Shown one piece after another: positions 1 through 8,731 of a stretch of 29,049 nt of DNA (the first letter of the stretch is position 1; every line of letters starts with the position of its first letter). The stretch covers positions 1 to 29,049 of the forward strand of contig MPUH01000930.1 of NCBI GenBank assembly GCA_001970955.1, in the 5' to 3' direction. The stretch comes from Stentor coeruleus. Its lineage: Eukaryota > Ciliophora > Heterotrichea > Heterotrichida > Stentoridae. A program made the position numbers and the translations under genes. The notes beneath the pieces were generated by a model. It saw nothing but the letters and a program-made list of their open reading frames with translations. It searched no databases and had not been told where the DNA came from.

Positions 1-816
1 ATTCTGAGTAGAATCAAAGTTTATCGACATACAATACTGTGAACCATCTTGCTTTATACTAGGGTTACAAGAAGTAGGGCATGTCCCAACAAGACAATTA
101 CCAGGTGTATAACTGCCCCCATAATAATCTGTCTGAGTAACAATATAATCGAAAATGGCAAAGTACCATATAAAGCCTTCAAAAGCATCTGAGAATCCAT
201 CATAAGACCCTATATAATTAAGAAACTCCACAGAAGCTTCTGAAAATGCTGATGGGGAGGTGTATGTGACTTGAGAAACACCATTTGTATACATAATCCC
301 ATTTGGTACATCAAAAGTTTTTATTAAAAGTTGCCATTGTGCTAATTATATGTTACCTGATACAAATGAATTGGCTGGACCGTTTATTTTACTTGTATCA
401 AAAGACTTATTTTTCAATCTTGTCCAGACTTTGCTTCCACTTTGAGCTCTTTTGATTTTTACTATATAGTCTCCATTCACAGAATATCGATAGAAAATTG
501 TATAATCATAGGAATTCCCTACCATAACCCAAAGAACTATTGAGAACTTAGGGGAAATATAGAAATTGCTTGCTGAAAAGTCGTTTGGGGGAAGTTTTAT
601 ACGATTTTCTATGCTTTTGGCAAAAAAAGCTCCACGATCTGTAGGCTTTGCGTCGTAATCTGCTGTGGAAGAACTTTCTCCATTAACAGCATGACGATTA
701 TTTCCAGAATAATCATAAAGAACCTGACCGAAATTTGTACCAAATTTGTATTCAACAATTTTTCCACACAAGCTTGTGTGAATAACAAAACTCAAAATTA
801 AGATGTTTAAAACCAT
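1..816 (-). CDS. Secreted LamG/concanavalin A-like protein, 3' end off the window
   Basis: Two exons (816-357 and 341-1) joined by a 15-nt intron; 267 codons are visible and the frame is still open at position 1. The ATG at 816 opens a hydrophobic signal peptide (about residues 1-18, ending near SLCG). Residues about 20-225 look like a LamG/ConA-like jelly-roll domain: the KIVEYKF start, DYSGNNRHA, an FSIVLWV strand and a late GFIWYFAIFDY strand are typical of ciliate LamG domains. Behind it a cysteine-rich segment begins (CLVGTCPTSCNPS), as in the growth-factor-receptor-like Cys repeats that often follow LamG in large ciliate surface proteins. The product is probably secreted or a type I surface protein; the ligand is unknown. 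Domain assignment comes from pattern only, so the family is moderately sure and the function unknown. Intron retention would stop translation at an in-frame TAA. Confidence 0.7.
342..356 (-). other. 15-nt intron in the LamG-like gene
   Basis: Sense sequence GTAACATATAATTAG. Phase 1, inside a Gly/Ala codon. Removing it joins two open frames that keep LamG-like character; retaining it gives an in-frame TAA. Confidence 0.85.
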
Positions 817-1405
817 TTATATTAAAATAATTTCCCATATAGAATTGTATTGAAAAGACACATGAATGAATAAAATATAAAATTAGAAGTGACTTTATTT
901 GAGCAATAAAAAATTGTATGGAAAAATTTAGTATATTTTTGGCTTTATTTATGGTATTTATATATTGTTTTGCATATGATTTTTAGTTATAAATTATAAT
1001 TTGTAATAGCTTTAATTACTTTAAACGTTATAAAAGTTGCTAAGACCAGGTCTATAATTTCAAATGATTTATTAAACCTTATGTTTAAGATTAAATTTTT
1101 ATAATTATAGAAAATGCTGGATATTTTGCTTGTGGAGACTAGAAAGATCAAAAGAAATGATACCACTTTTCAATTAGGTCTAAAATGCTCAAGTAAAGAA
1201 ATACTTTGTATATCCAAGAGAAAAAAACTTAAAACAAGGATAAAAGTGGGTGTTAAATGGAAAAAAAATCCTTGGAATATAGTATTATTCAACTATTTAA
1301 TCAACTTTTATAATCTCTTTATCATAAAAATTAGCACTAACTAAATTTAATCATAATTGCCTATTTTTTTTTTATACCTAAAAAAACTCATTATAATTTT
1401 TTTCA
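817..1405. other. Intergenic region between two minus-strand genes
   Basis: About 590 nt of very AT-rich sequence lying upstream of the LamG-like gene and downstream of the RING/B-box gene. The only open frame of note is 1114-1344 on the plus strand (76 codons, ATG to TAA, Lys/Ile-rich, with no domain I recognise). It could be a small gene because TATAATTATAGAAA precedes the ATG, as at other starts here, but its composition does not stand out from the background. No RNA gene or repeat was seen. Confidence 0.4.
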
Positions 1406-2422
1406 CTAACTACTTCTTATGCCTAATTTTTTACTATATTTTGGTTCATCCGCTCCACTATCATCTATAATCCGTAAAGCTGATATTTGTATATTCACTG
1501 CTTTAACAGATTCAATATGCTCAGTAAGACTTGTTGTATTGATTGCACATCTTAAATTTACATTCATATCAATATTTCCTAGTGTTGACATTTCATTTTC
1601 AATATTAGTCATCATCTTCTCTTTATTCTCAGCATAAAAATCTAATACTTCATTATGCAAATTTATGCTTAAAATTCTTTTGATTCCTTCACCAATTGAT
1701 TCAAGTGCAGTTATTTTTCCTATTATGATTCTAGTAAAATTTTCGACTTCTTTCAAATTCTGTTGGACTAGTCTTTCGATTTGGCTAATGATTTCCCTTT
1801 CCTTTTTATCCATTCTAGCTCTTAGATCTTCAAAACTTACAATCACTTGTTGTTTTGCAGCATTCCCTTGGTCGATTATCTCTTTTTTCTGGCTTTCTAG
1901 TTTTTCTCCTCTTAGCTGGATTTCATCAATTTTATTATTCACATATATATTCATGTCTTCTATCCTATCTTTGATAATAGGATATGCTTTTTTTATCTGC
2001 ATAACCTCATGTCCTTTATGTTCCCCATGTATTACACATTCCGCACATATACATTCAGTCTCACAATCAAAACAAAAATACCCTAAAGCCTCATCAGGGT
2101 GTTCCCTACAAAACTCAGACACACTATAACTTTCTTCTCTTTGATACTGTATCTCTCTTTCATATCTTGATTCACTATACTCTTCTTCATAAATTTTCAA
2201 AAGTTCAATAACACTATTTGGGTCAAGTTCTGTATGTAAAGAGCATATTTCACATATAACTTTCTATATATTTTTTACATGGACTTCACGATTTTTAGCA
2301 CTCTCAGATACCATTGTCTTAGCTGCACAAATAAGACAAAGGTTATGATTGCACATTAAAATCAACATATCACTTGGTTGTCTTCCACATTTAGCACATA
2401 TCATACTTGTAAGCTTATCCAT
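1406..2422 (-). CDS. TRIM-like RING, B-box and coiled-coil protein
   Basis: Two exons (2422-2279 and 2263-1406) give 333 aa. The spliced N-terminus carries a RING-type C3HC4 pattern: C9-x2-C12-x11-C24-x-H26-x2-C29-x2-C32, then C52-x2-C55. The last Cys pair lies just after the intron, so only the spliced form has a whole RING. A B-box type 2 follows: C100-x2-H103, C112-x2-C115, C121-x2-C124, then H130 and H133. From about 140 to 260 the sequence is helical and charged, as expected for a coiled coil. RING, B-box, coiled coil in this order is the RBCC/TRIM architecture of E3 ubiquitin ligases that dimerise through the coil. No PRY-SPRY, NHL or other C-terminal substrate domain is present. The long spacer between the fourth and last RING Cys pairs makes true E3 activity an inference. 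The ATG at 2422 was chosen because it restores the first zinc ligands. Confidence 0.8.
2264..2278 (-). other. 15-nt intron in the RING/B-box gene
   Basis: Sense sequence GTAAAAAATATATAG, phase 0 after codon 48 (His). It separates the first six RING ligands from the last Cys pair. Retention ends translation at the intron's own TAG. Confidence 0.88.
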
Positions 2423-2967
2423 AATTATTATAATCTTTATTTTTCATAATCTTTATATTAACTAATATATTAAAAGTCTTTAAATTTATCATTTTGTTTA
2501 GAAATTAGTCTAAGTTTATGTTATGGGATTAATTAATTTTATAGGTTATTTACTAGTAAAATCTTATTGGAAATTTTAATATTTAGAGAATTTGTGATTT
2601 TAGGATGGGAGTTTTTTCTGTTCTTGTAAATTTTGTTTAGATTTTTAAAAAATGTGGGATTTGATTTACTTGAATATGGAATACTAAGTTTTCGTGACCC
2701 TGAATTTTGGTAAAAGTTCACCTCTAAATTTCAAATGAACTTGAGAATACATTTTATTATAGCACATAGTAAATTTCTATGATATATGCTTCATTTTTAT
2801 GTAAAAAAATAATTTTTAGGGTCATAGGGTTGATTAGAATATTTAAAATGATTTTTTTGATTGTTTCAAAATGCATATCCAAAATATCACTCCATATACC
2901 AAAAAGTAAAAAAACCCCTTCTCTTACGTAATAAAAAAAGTCTATCATAGCTAAACTAATAATTTTC
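2423..2967. other. Intergenic region upstream of the RING/B-box gene
   Basis: 545 AT-rich nucleotides between the RING/B-box start and the protease stop. Two minus-strand open stretches are present (2539-2721, opening with GTG, and 2757-2948). They lack recognisable domains and upstream splice partners, and I take both to be chance frames. The region should hold the RING/B-box promoter and the protease 3' end, but no specific site can be pointed to. Confidence 0.4.
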
Positions 2968-4281
2968 CTATATACTTCTTGGCATATCCGCTAACGGTAT
3001 CTCATTATCCCTAATTCTTCTTGGCATATCCACTAATGGTATCTCATTATCCCTAATTCTCTGAGTTATCACCCTCCTATTCATAAATCTCTTATACCCA
3101 ACAACTACCAAATATACAACAAGTGCAGTAAGTGTTCCAACACAAAAATACAAAAGAGCTTTCATTCCAAGGCTTTTTGATTCAATAATCTTATCTTTAT
3201 TCACTGACCTTGTAATTCCGATTTGGAAATTTTCTACATCAAAAACTGTATAATATCTTCTTAAAAACACATCACCAAGTATCCACATTGACATACTATT
3301 ACTTCCTTCTATTAATAATTGACATTTACCATTATATTCCATAAGATAATTCATTGGAGAAATCTCGAATTTTGTATTCCCAAACCAAAATTCTACATTT
3401 GGATAATCATCAATTTTATCACAGTCACAAGTCCATACAGTATTTTCAGTGCATGTATTATCAGAGTTTATAAGTTTGATTACTTGATTTACTTCATAAC
3501 TTGGACCAATTATAAGACTTGTTCCTGTATCTAATACTGCAGTATATGAAGCTTTGATTATTTTTTTAGAATTTACTTGGATTGATGATAATGAAAGGCT
3601 CCAGTAACCGTCGTGGACTATTTTGAAATACTCAAAGTCAGAGTTTTTAGCTGCATATTTTTTTAGATCAGTCCCACCAAAAATCACGCATGACTCCAAA
3701 TCAGACTTATCATCACTTAAAAAAACTGAAAAAATAGGTTCTTTAATCACACCTTGATCCACCATACTAAAAACCAAAGGTTTATGTGATAATGTTGAAT
3801 ACCCAATTCCCATACCTAAAATCCCATCAGCTTTCATATTATCAAAATCACTATCTTTAATAACAAGTAAAAAAGTTTGAGAATCCACTTTCCCTCCTCC
3901 AATATTTACTTTATCAGTACTCATTTGTCCAACAACTTTACCCATTCCATAAGCTAAAGGAACAGTTCTATTAAGATCAACATAACTTGGAGATTTTGAT
4001 GATTTAAAAGTGTTATCAGTAGAATGACAAGTTTTACATGATGAAGAGACAACCCATAACCACTAAATAAATACTACAGAACTTCCAGTGTCAAAAACTA
4101 CTTCAAATTCCTGAGGAGGAGAACCAATTCCTAATTTGCCTCTATATTGCATCTAATTGTTATTTACATTTTCTAAATTGTTTAGAGGAACAGATCCGTT
4201 AGTGTTCATAAGTAAATGTTTCTGTTTGTATATGGGCATAATTAATTGAGCTTCTGTAAGTACAAGAAGAAAGATAAACAT
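2968..4281 (-). CDS. Pepsin-family (A1) aspartic protease with C-terminal membrane anchor
   Basis: Three exons (4281-4168, 4152-4078, 4062-2968) give 427 aa. The first catalytic motif is D59-TGSS followed directly by WLWV; the second is D241-TGTS. Other A1 landmarks are the flap region (VPLAYGMGKVVG), ADGILGMGIG, FGGTDLKKY, and WILGDVFLRRYYTVFD near the end. A short N-terminal hydrophobic stretch (FIFLLVLTEA) is a plausible signal peptide. A hydrophobic segment at about 365-384 followed by basic residues is a membrane anchor, so the enzyme is probably a type I protein of the endo-lysosomal system or the surface. The cytosolic tail ends in two near-identical 14-residue units (RIRDNEIPL-V/A-DMPR). 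It lacks a long propeptide and may be constitutively open or processed from a short pro-segment. The family call is firm; substrate and location are inferred. Confidence 0.92.
2976..3059 (-). repeat. 42-nt tandem repeat in the protease tail
   Basis: Two copies of a 42-nt unit differing at only a few bases encode two 14-residue units ending in DMPR. A degenerate trace of the unit's start (CCAAGAAGTATATAG on the minus strand) runs on through the stop codon, suggesting that the array once had another copy. Confidence 0.75.
4063..4077 (-). other. 15-nt intron 2 of the aspartic protease gene
   Basis: Sense sequence GTAGTATTTATTTAG, phase 0. It cuts exactly between DTGSS and WLWV of the first active-site motif. 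Retention stops translation directly after the catalytic Asp segment. Confidence 0.9.
4153..4167 (-). other. 15-nt intron 1 of the aspartic protease gene
   Basis: Sense sequence GTAAATAACAATTAG, phase 0 after codon 38. Removal joins the leader to MQYRGKLGIG, the conserved first strand of A1 proteases. Confidence 0.88.
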
Positions 4282-4423
4282 TTATATGATTTATTATACA
4301 AGTTTTTTATTTAGATAAAATGATGGGGTTAGGTAAAATAAAGTGTATATTTTATAAGNTTTATATGATTTATTATACAAGTTTTTTATTTAGATAAAAT
4401 GATGGGGTTAGGTAAAATAAAGT
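4281..4423. repeat. Duplicated 64 nt around N4359 (contig join)
   Basis: Identical copies at 4281-4344 and 4360-4423 flank a single N at 4359, with 14 extra bases (4345-4358) before the N. This is best read as an unmerged overlap of two contigs. It lies upstream of the protease start, so only the promoter region is affected. Confidence 0.8.
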
Positions 4424-4528
4424 TACGTATAAACTTCTATAATACTAAAACTCTATCTAAAAAGCTTACAATAAAATTTTTATAAAAAAAATATAAGCAA
4501 ATCAAAATTATTACACTAATTTATCCTC

Positions 4529-5461
4529 TTAATCATTCTGAATCCTAATCTGAGTCTGTTTTTTCACAGTCCTATACCATTTCAAAAACGATGATGGCAA
4601 CGTGATTTGTAATAATTTCTTTGGTATTTCCCCTTTCATATCAGCTTGACAAATAGTTGTAACATAAAGTGAAGGTTTACCAGTAACTGGTGAAATTCTT
4701 TTCCTAAAAATCTGCCCACCAATAATTGTTTCACCTCTAATCGCTTTATCCTTATTCTCAGGATAATCTTTAAGTTCTAATGACATAAATAATATCTCAA
4801 TATCCCCATTAATTCTTTTTCTTATAAACCTAGACTCAACAAAATCCCTATCAGCAAAAGGCCATGGAGCTTTATTATGCATATAATATTCTACAACATC
4901 CTGAGACTTGTTTGTAATTTCGAAAAATTGTTCAATATTAACATCCCATTTCTTACGAATATCAGGGGAATATAAAACTTTATATAAATCTTCAGGATCA
5001 GCATTAAGTTCCATGTCAAAAAAACCTTTTAAAAGTGGAATTTCAGGATGGGAAAGTGTTCCTATTTTTAACATGATACAAGAAAACGGTTTTTCAATTT
5101 TTATCTCCCAGTCTGAACTGGCTTCTAAGTCTAGAATTTTATCGAAGCTTGAAAATTTAGATGCAACGATATCTGAACAAGGTAAAAATCCGTCGTTGCT
5201 TGGAAAATACAAAAGGGAGATGTTGGATTGAACAGAGTGAATAGACTCTACTGATTGTTTAACTTGAAGAGAAGAAGTATCAGGTAAAGATTCTAATGGG
5301 GTTTCTAATCCAGGTTTAGTGCTATCTAAGGATTTTCTTGTAAATTTCAACTCTGGGTCTTGGATAAACAACAAATAATGGTCTTCAGGGTCTCTTTTAA
5401 TTAATGGTCCTGTAGTTTGAGGGTCTCTGCTTTTCGAAAAACAAAAACAGCATGCAGACAT
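4529..5461 (-). CDS. START-domain lipid-binding protein
   Basis: Intronless, 310 aa. Residues about 115-300 match the START (StAR-related lipid transfer) fold: DWEIKIEKPFSCIMLKI, LYKVLYSPDIRKKWDVNI, then EYYMHNKAPWPFADRDFVESR, IRGETIIGGQIFRKR, a TTICQADMKGEIPKKLL strand and a C-terminal helix (LPSSFLKWYRTVKKQ). The WPFADRDFV stretch is diagnostic. START domains hold phospholipid, ceramide or sterol in a hydrophobic cavity and move it between membranes; the ligand cannot be told from sequence. The N-terminus (MSACCFCF) has clustered Cys and aromatic residues and could be palmitoylated, which would tether the protein to membrane. Residues 20-110 are polar and probably disordered. The ATG at 5461 is preceded by ATAATA like other starts here. 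Confidence 0.9.
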   Translation of the reverse strand: MSACCFCFSKSRDPQTTGPLIKRDPEDHYLLFIQDPELKFTRKSLDSTKPGLETPLESLPDTSSLQVKQSVESIHSVQSNISLLYFPSNDGFLPCSDIVASKFSSFDKILDLEASSDWEIKIEKPFSCIMLKIGTLSHPEIPLLKGFFDMELNADPEDLYKVLYSPDIRKKWDVNIEQFFEITNKSQDVVEYYMHNKAPWPFADRDFVESRFIRKRINGDIEILFMSLELKDYPENKDKAIRGETIIGGQIFRKRISPVTGKPSLYVTTICQADMKGEIPKKLLQITLPSSFLKWYRTVKKQTQIRIQND

Positions 5462-5700
5462 TATTATTATAACTTCTCACAATCTTCTTAGCAAACTAAC
5501 GATTTTCTTACTTTTTTTTTATAATAAACTATCCTCACAAACCCCAAAAACTTTTTTTATTAACACCCTAACACCCAAAACCTCAACATAAATCATCATA
5601 ACCATAAACCCATCTTAAAATCTTAACAAAAAAGCCATCCAATTTATTCTAGAAACATCAAAAAACATAATAAAATCTTCATGTATATATTTTAATTTAT

Positions 5701-6732
5701 CTATATTACCTTTATATCTATTATCTTTTCATCAGGTCTAATTTTACCAATTACATCATTAACCGTCTGATTTAATCTATCCACCCAATGCATCTTAACT
5801 TTTTTTTTAGTCATATTAACCGCTGATACTTCCCTTCTTTTATTCTTCAAACTTTTTTTCGATATCGTACTTTCTACAATATCCAACAACTTTTCCATCT
5901 TATCCTCATTTTTCTGCTGTAACACATCAATCTTAATATTAGAAAAAGGGTTAAATTTCCAATCTTTTATTTTTTCTTTCATAACTATATCTTTAGCTGT
6001 TCTTACCATTGGTTCTATACTTAATTTAACTTGTTTTTGCATTTTTACAGGTGTCATACTTTTAACTCTTTCTTTATTAAATTCTTTAGAAAATATTCCT
6101 CGAGTGTTAAGAATTAGAACTTCTTTTTTTGATTCTTCTTCAAATTTCTCTTCGAGTTCTTTTTTTTTCTGACTTACTTGTGAGGTTATAAAACTTTGTT
6201 CGTTTAGATTTAAAGCATGAAGATAGTTAAGATATTCTCTTGCTTGATGTTGACTTGCTGATACTCGAGTTGTTGATATTGTTGTTTTACCTCTTGGTTT
6301 TGAGTATTTTATTGCTGAGTCTCTTTGTATCGGAGGTTTGATTTTTTGGAAACCTGTGAGAACTTTTGTGTGGAAGGTGTCGTTAAATTCAAGATTTTCA
6401 TCGATTTCTTCGTTAGGGGTTTTGGTTATAACTGGCCCTGGAGCATGGATTCTTAGTTTGCCTTTGCGGTTTTCATCAACACCCCAGTTCTTTTCTTGTA
6501 ACCTTCCATATGCAAACCCAACTTCATTCATATAATCCTTAGCTCTTTTTGATACTGTATCAAGATTGTCTGTAGTCACAGATTTTTTTGTATAGTCTCC
6601 TAGTTTTATCCGCTTTACAACAGAATAGAAGTCGCTGTTAACAGGTTTTTTGTTTAGGGTTTCTAGAATTAAAGAATGAATTGGATCTTCTTTAAATCTG
6701 ACAATCGTATTTGGGGAAGTGGATTTTTCCAT
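5701..6732 (-). CDS. Unrecognised basic protein with helical segments
   Basis: Intronless, 343 aa, ATG at 6732 to TAG. I recognise no family. The protein is Lys/Arg-rich with scattered Ser/Thr. One strongly helical charged stretch (about 190-210, SQKKKELEEKFEEESKKEVL) could be a short coiled coil, and a second Lys-rich helix lies near 275-310. There is no signal peptide, membrane segment or zinc motif. An N-terminal piece (YMNEVGFAYGRLQEKNWGVD) looks more conserved-like than the rest. Composition and length resemble cytoskeletal or ciliary accessory proteins, which is weak inference. The open frame is far longer than chance for this base composition, so the gene itself is likely real. Confidence 0.75.
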   Translation of the reverse strand: MEKSTSPNTIVRFKEDPIHSLILETLNKKPVNSDFYSVVKRIKLGDYTKKSVTTDNLDTVSKRAKDYMNEVGFAYGRLQEKNWGVDENRKGKLRIHAPGPVITKTPNEEIDENLEFNDTFHTKVLTGFQKIKPPIQRDSAIKYSKPRGKTTISTTRVSASQHQAREYLNYLHALNLNEQSFITSQVSQKKKELEEKFEEESKKEVLILNTRGIFSKEFNKERVKSMTPVKMQKQVKLSIEPMVRTAKDIVMKEKIKDWKFNPFSNIKIDVLQQKNEDKMEKLLDIVESTISKKSLKNKRREVSAVNMTKKKVKMHWVDRLNQTVNDVIGKIRPDEKIIDIKVI

Positions 6733-7245
6733 TATAATAGAAAATAGTTTTTATCAAGATTGGATTGAGGCTTTACAAGTTGTATTTACAAAGCAAAAAT
6801 CATAAATGATAATATAAACCAAGCTAATAGTTTTTATAATGTGATGATTAAAAATATTGATAAGATTAGAGGGAGTATATAAGAGTTTGATTTGTTATTT
6901 CAAGAAATCAAATTTTTAATACAGAATAATGTGATATTACGAGAGAATATATAAAAATATAAGCATAAAATNATATTACGAGAGAATATATAAAAATATA
7001 AGCATAAAATATAAAAACTATATAATTATGGGGAAATCGAACTGGGTTTATTATAAAGTAGTGATTTTTATATTATAAGATTTGTAATGATTTTTAATAA
7101 AGAAATAAAAAAATATCTAATTATCCTAAAAAACTTAAAACTAATTATCAACACCTAAATTTCTATCAAACTCCACATATAACACAACAAATTCATCCTA
7201 ACATCCACCAAAACCACAAACTTAAACTTAAAAATAATATTTAAT
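6733..7245. other. Divergent promoter region with a contig-join duplication
   Basis: 513 AT-rich nucleotides between the minus-strand basic protein and the plus-strand MORN gene, so it should hold both promoters. It contains N6972 with its flanking duplicate. The last 100 nt before the MORN start are C/A-rich on the plus strand. No gene or RNA was seen. Confidence 0.5.
6934..7010. repeat. Duplicated 38 nt around N6972 (contig join)
   Basis: Identical copies at 6934-6971 and 6973-7010 are separated by one N. It is intergenic, so no coding effect. Probable assembly artefact. Confidence 0.85.
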
Positions 7246-8568
7246 ATGGGAAATTCAAACTGCGCAAGATGCTTACAAGACATGGCATCAGGTCAGGAAG
7301 TTGATCTCAAGCCATCAGTAACCTTAACATAGAATATCCTAAATGCCTTTGAGCATTTTCGTGACAGTACAGCTAGTGATTACGAACAAACAAAAGTTAT
7401 AGAAATGCACCCAAAAAAATATAGTTTAGACATAACAAGATCTGTAGTTAAAATCCAATCCCTCTGGCGAGGATTTATTTGCCAAAAACAATATCCTCTA
7501 ATAAAAAAACTAACAAAACCAAACCAAAACTATTTTTCACAACAAGACATAAAACATAGTCTAACTTCTAATACAATAGCAAGTAAAAGGACTAAAATAG
7601 AAAAGTTTTCTTATCCTTCAGGAGCTGTTTATAAAGGTAACTGGCTTGGAGGTTTTCGAGATGGAGATGGGAAAATGGAATGGCCTGATGGTGCTCAGTA
7701 TGAAGGGTCTTGGAGTTTTGGGTATCCTTTTGGTTATGGGAAATTCACACATGTTGATGGAGATGTTTATGCAGGAGAATGGAAAAGTCCTTATGCTGGA
7801 GCGAGAAATTTTGTATCAGGATCTTCACAGATACATATTGATAAGAAAAAAATCATAGATGGATATAGTAATTTATATACAGTTTGGCTTTGGGTAAAAC
7901 AAGAATATTTCAATCAAAACCCTCGAAAATCTAATACTCTATCATTCAGTATCAATCATGAAAAACAAGTCAAAACCTTAGAAAAAAAAATCGCTTCACA
8001 ACAAGATAGTATAAATGATATGAGGATAATGCTTGAAGGAATATTCACAGACAGATTCATAAACAAATTCCCCGAGACAATATTAGAAGATGGGGCGAAA
8101 TATCGAGGGGAGATTATAAATAGAAAAAGATTAGGCAAAGGGATAAACATATGGGAAAATGGAGATAAATATATAGGTGAATGGGAAAATAACTTACAAA
8201 ATGGAATAGGGTGGAATATATGGATAGATGGATCAAGTTATATAGGTGGGTATAAAGCGAATTTAAAAGATGGTCTTGGTGAGTATATCTGGGAAGATGG
8301 GACAAGATATGTTGGCGGTTGGAAAGAAAATACTATAGATGGTTATGGGTTATACAAATGGAATGATGGCCGAGAATATTGTGGAGAGTGGCAAAATGGA
8401 CTTATGCATGGATTTGGGCTTTTTACTGCTAGAGATGGGAAAAAGTATCAAGGAAAATGGCAGAAAGGTAAAAAACATGGAGTGGGATATACTATCTATT
8501 TAGATAGTCGTATAACACTTGATAATTGGGAAAATGGACGGATTCGAAAGCCTAACATACTTTGTTAA
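7246..8568 (+). CDS. MORN-repeat protein with myristoylation-type start and IQ motif
   Basis: Two exons (7246-7317 and 7333-8568) give 435 aa. The spliced start MGNSNC is a good N-myristoylation sequence with a nearby Cys for palmitoylation. An IQ motif (VVKIQSLWRGFICQKQY, about 63-78) may bind calmodulin or a related EF-hand protein. MORN repeats come in two arrays: three at about 124-180 (YKGNW, YEGSW, YAGEW) and six at about 281-413 (YRGEI, YIGEW, YIGGY, YVGGW, YCGEW, YQGKW). Between them lie an unrelated segment and a short coiled coil (about 232-260). MORN proteins form elongated beta-hairpin rods and organise membrane-cytoskeleton contacts, including in cilia and basal bodies. Together with the acylation signal this suggests a cortical or ciliary-membrane scaffold under Ca2+ control; that role is inference. 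Confidence 0.9.
7318..7332 (+). other. 15-nt intron in the MORN gene
   Basis: Sequence GTAACCTTAACATAG, phase 0 after codon 24. Only the spliced form links the MGNSNC start to the IQ and MORN region; retention stops at the intron's own TAG. Confidence 0.88.
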
Positions 8569-8731
8569 CAGTAATTCAAATTTATAATCTAATCCTATTG
8601 AAAATTGATAATTTTTTTACAAAACCTACATATTAAAAGCAGAAAAAAATATAAAAAAGCTTAGATTTCAGGGAATTTTCTTATCTAAAACTCAATTCTC
8701 TAAACATATATTTTTCATTACATATTGTATA

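Noticed and set aside
1114-1344. 76-codon plus-strand open frame, Lys/Ile-rich
   Set aside because: No domain, composition close to background, no splice partner. Mentioned under the intergenic region only.
1665-2129. 154-codon plus-strand frame opposite the RING/B-box gene
   Set aside because: Antisense shadow; its hydrophobic look comes from reading the acidic coiled-coil codons backwards.
2539-2948. Two minus-strand open frames of 60 and 63 codons between the RING/B-box and protease genes
   Set aside because: One opens with GTG, neither has a recognisable domain, and no 15-nt intron connects them to a neighbour.
4281-4423. Short direct repeats around N positions as boundaries of eliminated DNA (IES) or of a mobile element
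   Set aside because: All six have a one-base N between identical copies, and three break otherwise intact genes. Assembly overlap explains all of them.
4908-5231. 107-codon plus-strand frame opposite the START gene
   Set aside because: Antisense shadow of a clear START-domain coding region.
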